This document shows positions 20,595 to 22,500 of a stretch of DNA of 22,500 nt, one piece after another. The translations under genes and the position numbers were made by a program. Source of the DNA: Actinidia chinensis. Its lineage: Eukaryota; Streptophyta; Magnoliopsida; Ericales; Actinidiaceae. The stretch covers positions 11,839,834-11,862,333 of the forward strand of contig CM018907.1 in assembly GCA_009663005.1 (NCBI GenBank), given 5' to 3'. Every line of letters begins with the position of its first letter. The first letter of the stretch is position 1. Below the pieces are notes generated by a model that saw nothing but the letters and a program-made list of their open reading frames with translations, searched no databases and was not told where the DNA came from.

Positions 20595-20917
20595 ATCATT
20601 TATTCGTATGACAATTGGGATAACAAGCTTCATTGTCAAGCAAGCAGATGGTGGTTCTTGCAGTCTAGATTTTGCACTGTTCTGTGAAGTTGTTCAAAAT
20701 AGACATGAAGGAACATCAGTAATGACTTCCTCTTTCACAGAGAAACCGAGCTCTAAACCAATACCAGAAAACCGATTAACAACGGTAATTCACGTCTACA
20801 TCCACCCAGCACCCGAAAACAACAATCAACAGCCATCAACTAACCCTACGGTCCCTACTTCCCAAAAGAGAAAAAAGGGGAAACGAAAAGCCGAGGGGGC
20901 AACTCCGGTAGTATGTT
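20595..20917 (-). other. 3' flank / 3' UTR of FIS1 copy B
   Basis: From 20721 it is alignable to the 3' flank of copy A at 10471. The open frames at 20608-20955 and 20826-21119 are shadows over this region and over exon 5. Confidence 0.6.
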
Positions 20918-21375
20918 TCACCTTGTCAACGCGACAGCAAGCCAACGACCTATAAGTCCTACAGCGGAAGCAGTGACCAATTTCCACAGCAACATCTGCA
21001 CCCCAAAACCTATGGTTCATCCTTCAGTTCAATGGTTTCACGGGCACAGTCCGAAAATGGATGGAAGAAAAGTCTCTTCTATTACCTCTATCGAGGTCTA
21101 TCTTCTACGTCCTTCTTGAGGGTCAAAGCCATACTCCAGTCAGGAGTAATCTACAAGATCAACATACACAAAATAATCACTTGACGGATAAATCATTCTA
21201 CTAGTTCCATTGACTAAGTTACAGTAGCAAATAGCTGAGTAATCCCAAACTTTTTTAGCCAGAGAGGGGAATCTACGAAGACAGAGAATAGACAGATAAA
21301 CATAAATTTCAGGAAACTGAAACAGTAGAAAGGCATAAAGAACACTAAAGTCCGAAGCCTATAGGCAACACCAGA

Positions 21376-22102
21376 CAGTGCCGGCTCAAGACAATAGGAG
21401 GCCTAAAGCAAAAACATAAGATGAAACCTTTATTAATATTTCTTTAAAAAAATAAGTTTTTTGAGATGCAAAATTAATGGAATAATTAAATTTTTGAACT
21501 AACATTTTGATAATAAAATCCTTTTTAATAGATAGTTCAGCTAAGCCACTTAATCTTTCTTTTACCAGTGTTGAGAGAATTTACACAAGTCAGCTTTCTG
21601 AGGGGGGGGAGAGAGAGGGAGAGAGATTGCAAATGTCATCTTTGTGCAGAGAGACGATTAAGTTGCAAAAGTAGGTGGAGAAAAATACGGTAACGTTTCA
21701 ATTTTGAAGGAGAGAAAAAAAAACTAGTGACTTCATTTGGCGTTTCATATCTCCTATTTGGAGGAGGTAATATACACTCTAGTTTTTGTAAAAAGTAGTG
21801 TTGATTTGCGTTTCAATTTGTAGAGAGTAGAAAATATCTCCTGTTTGGTGGAGTTAATATACACACTAGTTTTTGTAACAAGCAACGCGTAAAATATCCC
21901 CCTTCTGTTTGTTGAAAACATTTTTGGACCTTGTGTCTTTATTAGGAGGACATTTTAGCCTTTTCTTTTTAAAGAAAATTTGTCCGTGTGGTCCTTTTTA
22001 ATAACGAACTATATTTAGTTTTATAGATCTATACTATTTCTATAAAAAAAAAAATGGGGCCTCCAATTTAAAGCAATGGGCCTTACACTTAAGCCACCAC
22101 GG
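21376..22102. mobile_element. hAT-like non-autonomous transposon in FIS1 copy B intron 3
   Basis: The left terminus is CAGTGCCGGCTCAAG. The reverse complement of the right terminus is CCGTGGTGGCTTAAG, matching at 11 of 15 positions. Subterminal AGGAGGCCTAAAGC on the left pairs in kind with GGAGGCCCC and TAAGGCCC on the right. It is flanked by ACACCAGA (21368-21375) and ACAACAGA (22103-22110), an 8-bp duplication matching 7 of 8, the size hAT transposases leave. The 727-bp interior has no transposase. Confidence 0.75.
21747..21883. repeat. Two-copy direct repeat inside the hAT-like element (87-bp period)
   Basis: ATATCTCCTATTTGGAGGAG at 21747 is echoed by ATATCTCCTGTTTGGTGGAG at 21834. Both are followed by TTAATATACAC/GTAATATACAC and CTAGTTTTTGTAA. 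Confidence 0.85.
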
Positions 22103-22115
22103 ACAACAGATTTAT

Positions 22116-22157
22116 TGATAAACTACGGCTACTGATTTAATGATAAACTACGGCTAC
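22116..22157. repeat. 25-bp tandem duplication beside the hAT insertion
   Basis: TGATAAACTACGGCTAC occurs at 22116-22132 and 22141-22157, starting 5 bp after the right target-site duplication of the hAT-like element. Confidence 0.9.
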
Positions 22158-22500
22158 TCCCACTGAGACTGAACACATCGAATGCCCCAAATCTTCCAGA
22201 GGGAAGGGAATATGCCGAAGAGGACAGACTTATAGCAGCTAGTTGTAAATTGTCTAAACAGGAAAACAACCTCCAACTTGACGCAGCTGGCCCGCGTCCG
22301 TGGATCTTTACCATTTCTGTAATTCCAACACCCAGAAAATATAAAGCTTCTCTCTATTTTCCAATGGACTACTACAATTAGTTAACAAGGCTGCCAACAA
22401 CAAACTGTTCAGTTCTCGAAAAATGGATAAAGTTTCATCTATAAAATCATAAGCCAATGTACAGAAAATAAAAAATACATAAATAGAAGCAATCATGGTA

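Larger units (their letters stand above)
20918..22390 (-). pseudogene. FIS1: FIS1 gene, copy B, 3' part (exons 3-5), disrupted
   Basis: Three exons match the end of plant FIS1. Exon 3 (22271-22390) reads LLTNCSSPLENREKLY, then loses frame before the YYRSGEY block. Exon 4 (21086-21150) reads ITPDWSMALTLKKDVEDR and then diverges to a stop where ITK is expected. Exon 5 (20918-20995) reads DVAVEIG and, one frame over, VTASAVGLIGRWLAVALTR with a stop, a plausible tail anchor. Acceptors CTTGTAG and GGTGCAG and donors GTTGTT and GTAATAG are present. Exon sizes and positions parallel copy A. Exons 1-2 would lie to the right of the window. Intron 3 carries a hAT-like insertion. The anchor differs enough from copy A to indicate an old duplication. 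Confidence 0.82.

Noticed and set aside
20608..21119. Pair of overlapping open frames near FIS1 copy B
   Set aside because: They run antisense to, or across, exon 5 and the 3' flank of FIS1 copy B.

Overview
The window looks like nuclear DNA from a flowering plant, probably a eudicot. It is AT-rich and has GT-AG introns, a coiled-coil NBS-LRR resistance gene, Ty1/copia remnants and several small DNA transposons. No bacterial-style operon, CRISPR array, rRNA or tRNA gene was seen. I cannot name the species. Nothing here is convincingly a previously undescribed system; the interest lies in genome structure and in possible sequence-quality artefacts.

Layout. (1) 1-800: an AT-rich tandem repeat with a period near 150 bp. 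(2) 800-4027: AT-rich non-coding DNA with a candidate MITE (about 1145-1435), a CGTGTCC-rich repeat element (2803-3313) and a duplicated block (3570-3850). (3) 4028-8171, plus strand: a near full-length CNL gene with coiled coil, NB-ARC and LRR domains, broken by many small indels. (4) 8172-10440: intergenic DNA with a perfect 12-bp-arm hairpin, a poly(A) tract and GGT/GAT simple sequence. (5) 10840-19481, minus strand: a five-exon gene for FIS1, the tail-anchored TPR-like protein of mitochondrial and peroxisomal fission (copy A). Intron 2 holds two head-to-head copia LTRs with RNase H and gag remnants. Intron 1 holds a candidate transposon. (6) 19559-20594: a foldback, Mutator-like element with GGGTAAATT termini that fills nearly the whole gap between the two FIS1 copies. 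(7) 20720-22500, minus strand: the 3' part of a second, tandem FIS1 gene (copy B, exons 3 to 5), with a hAT-like insertion in intron 3. Exons 1 and 2 of copy B would lie beyond the right edge.

The coding signals are recognisable but almost none is cleanly open. CNL, FIS1-A exons 2-5, FIS1-B and the copia gag are all interrupted by one-base insertions and deletions, many of them in homopolymers, while splice sites and whole-gene architecture survive. Either several unrelated loci are true pseudogenes, or this contig is an under-polished long-read assembly. The second reading deserves testing before any gene is called dead. FIS1 exon 1 (31 codons) is intact.
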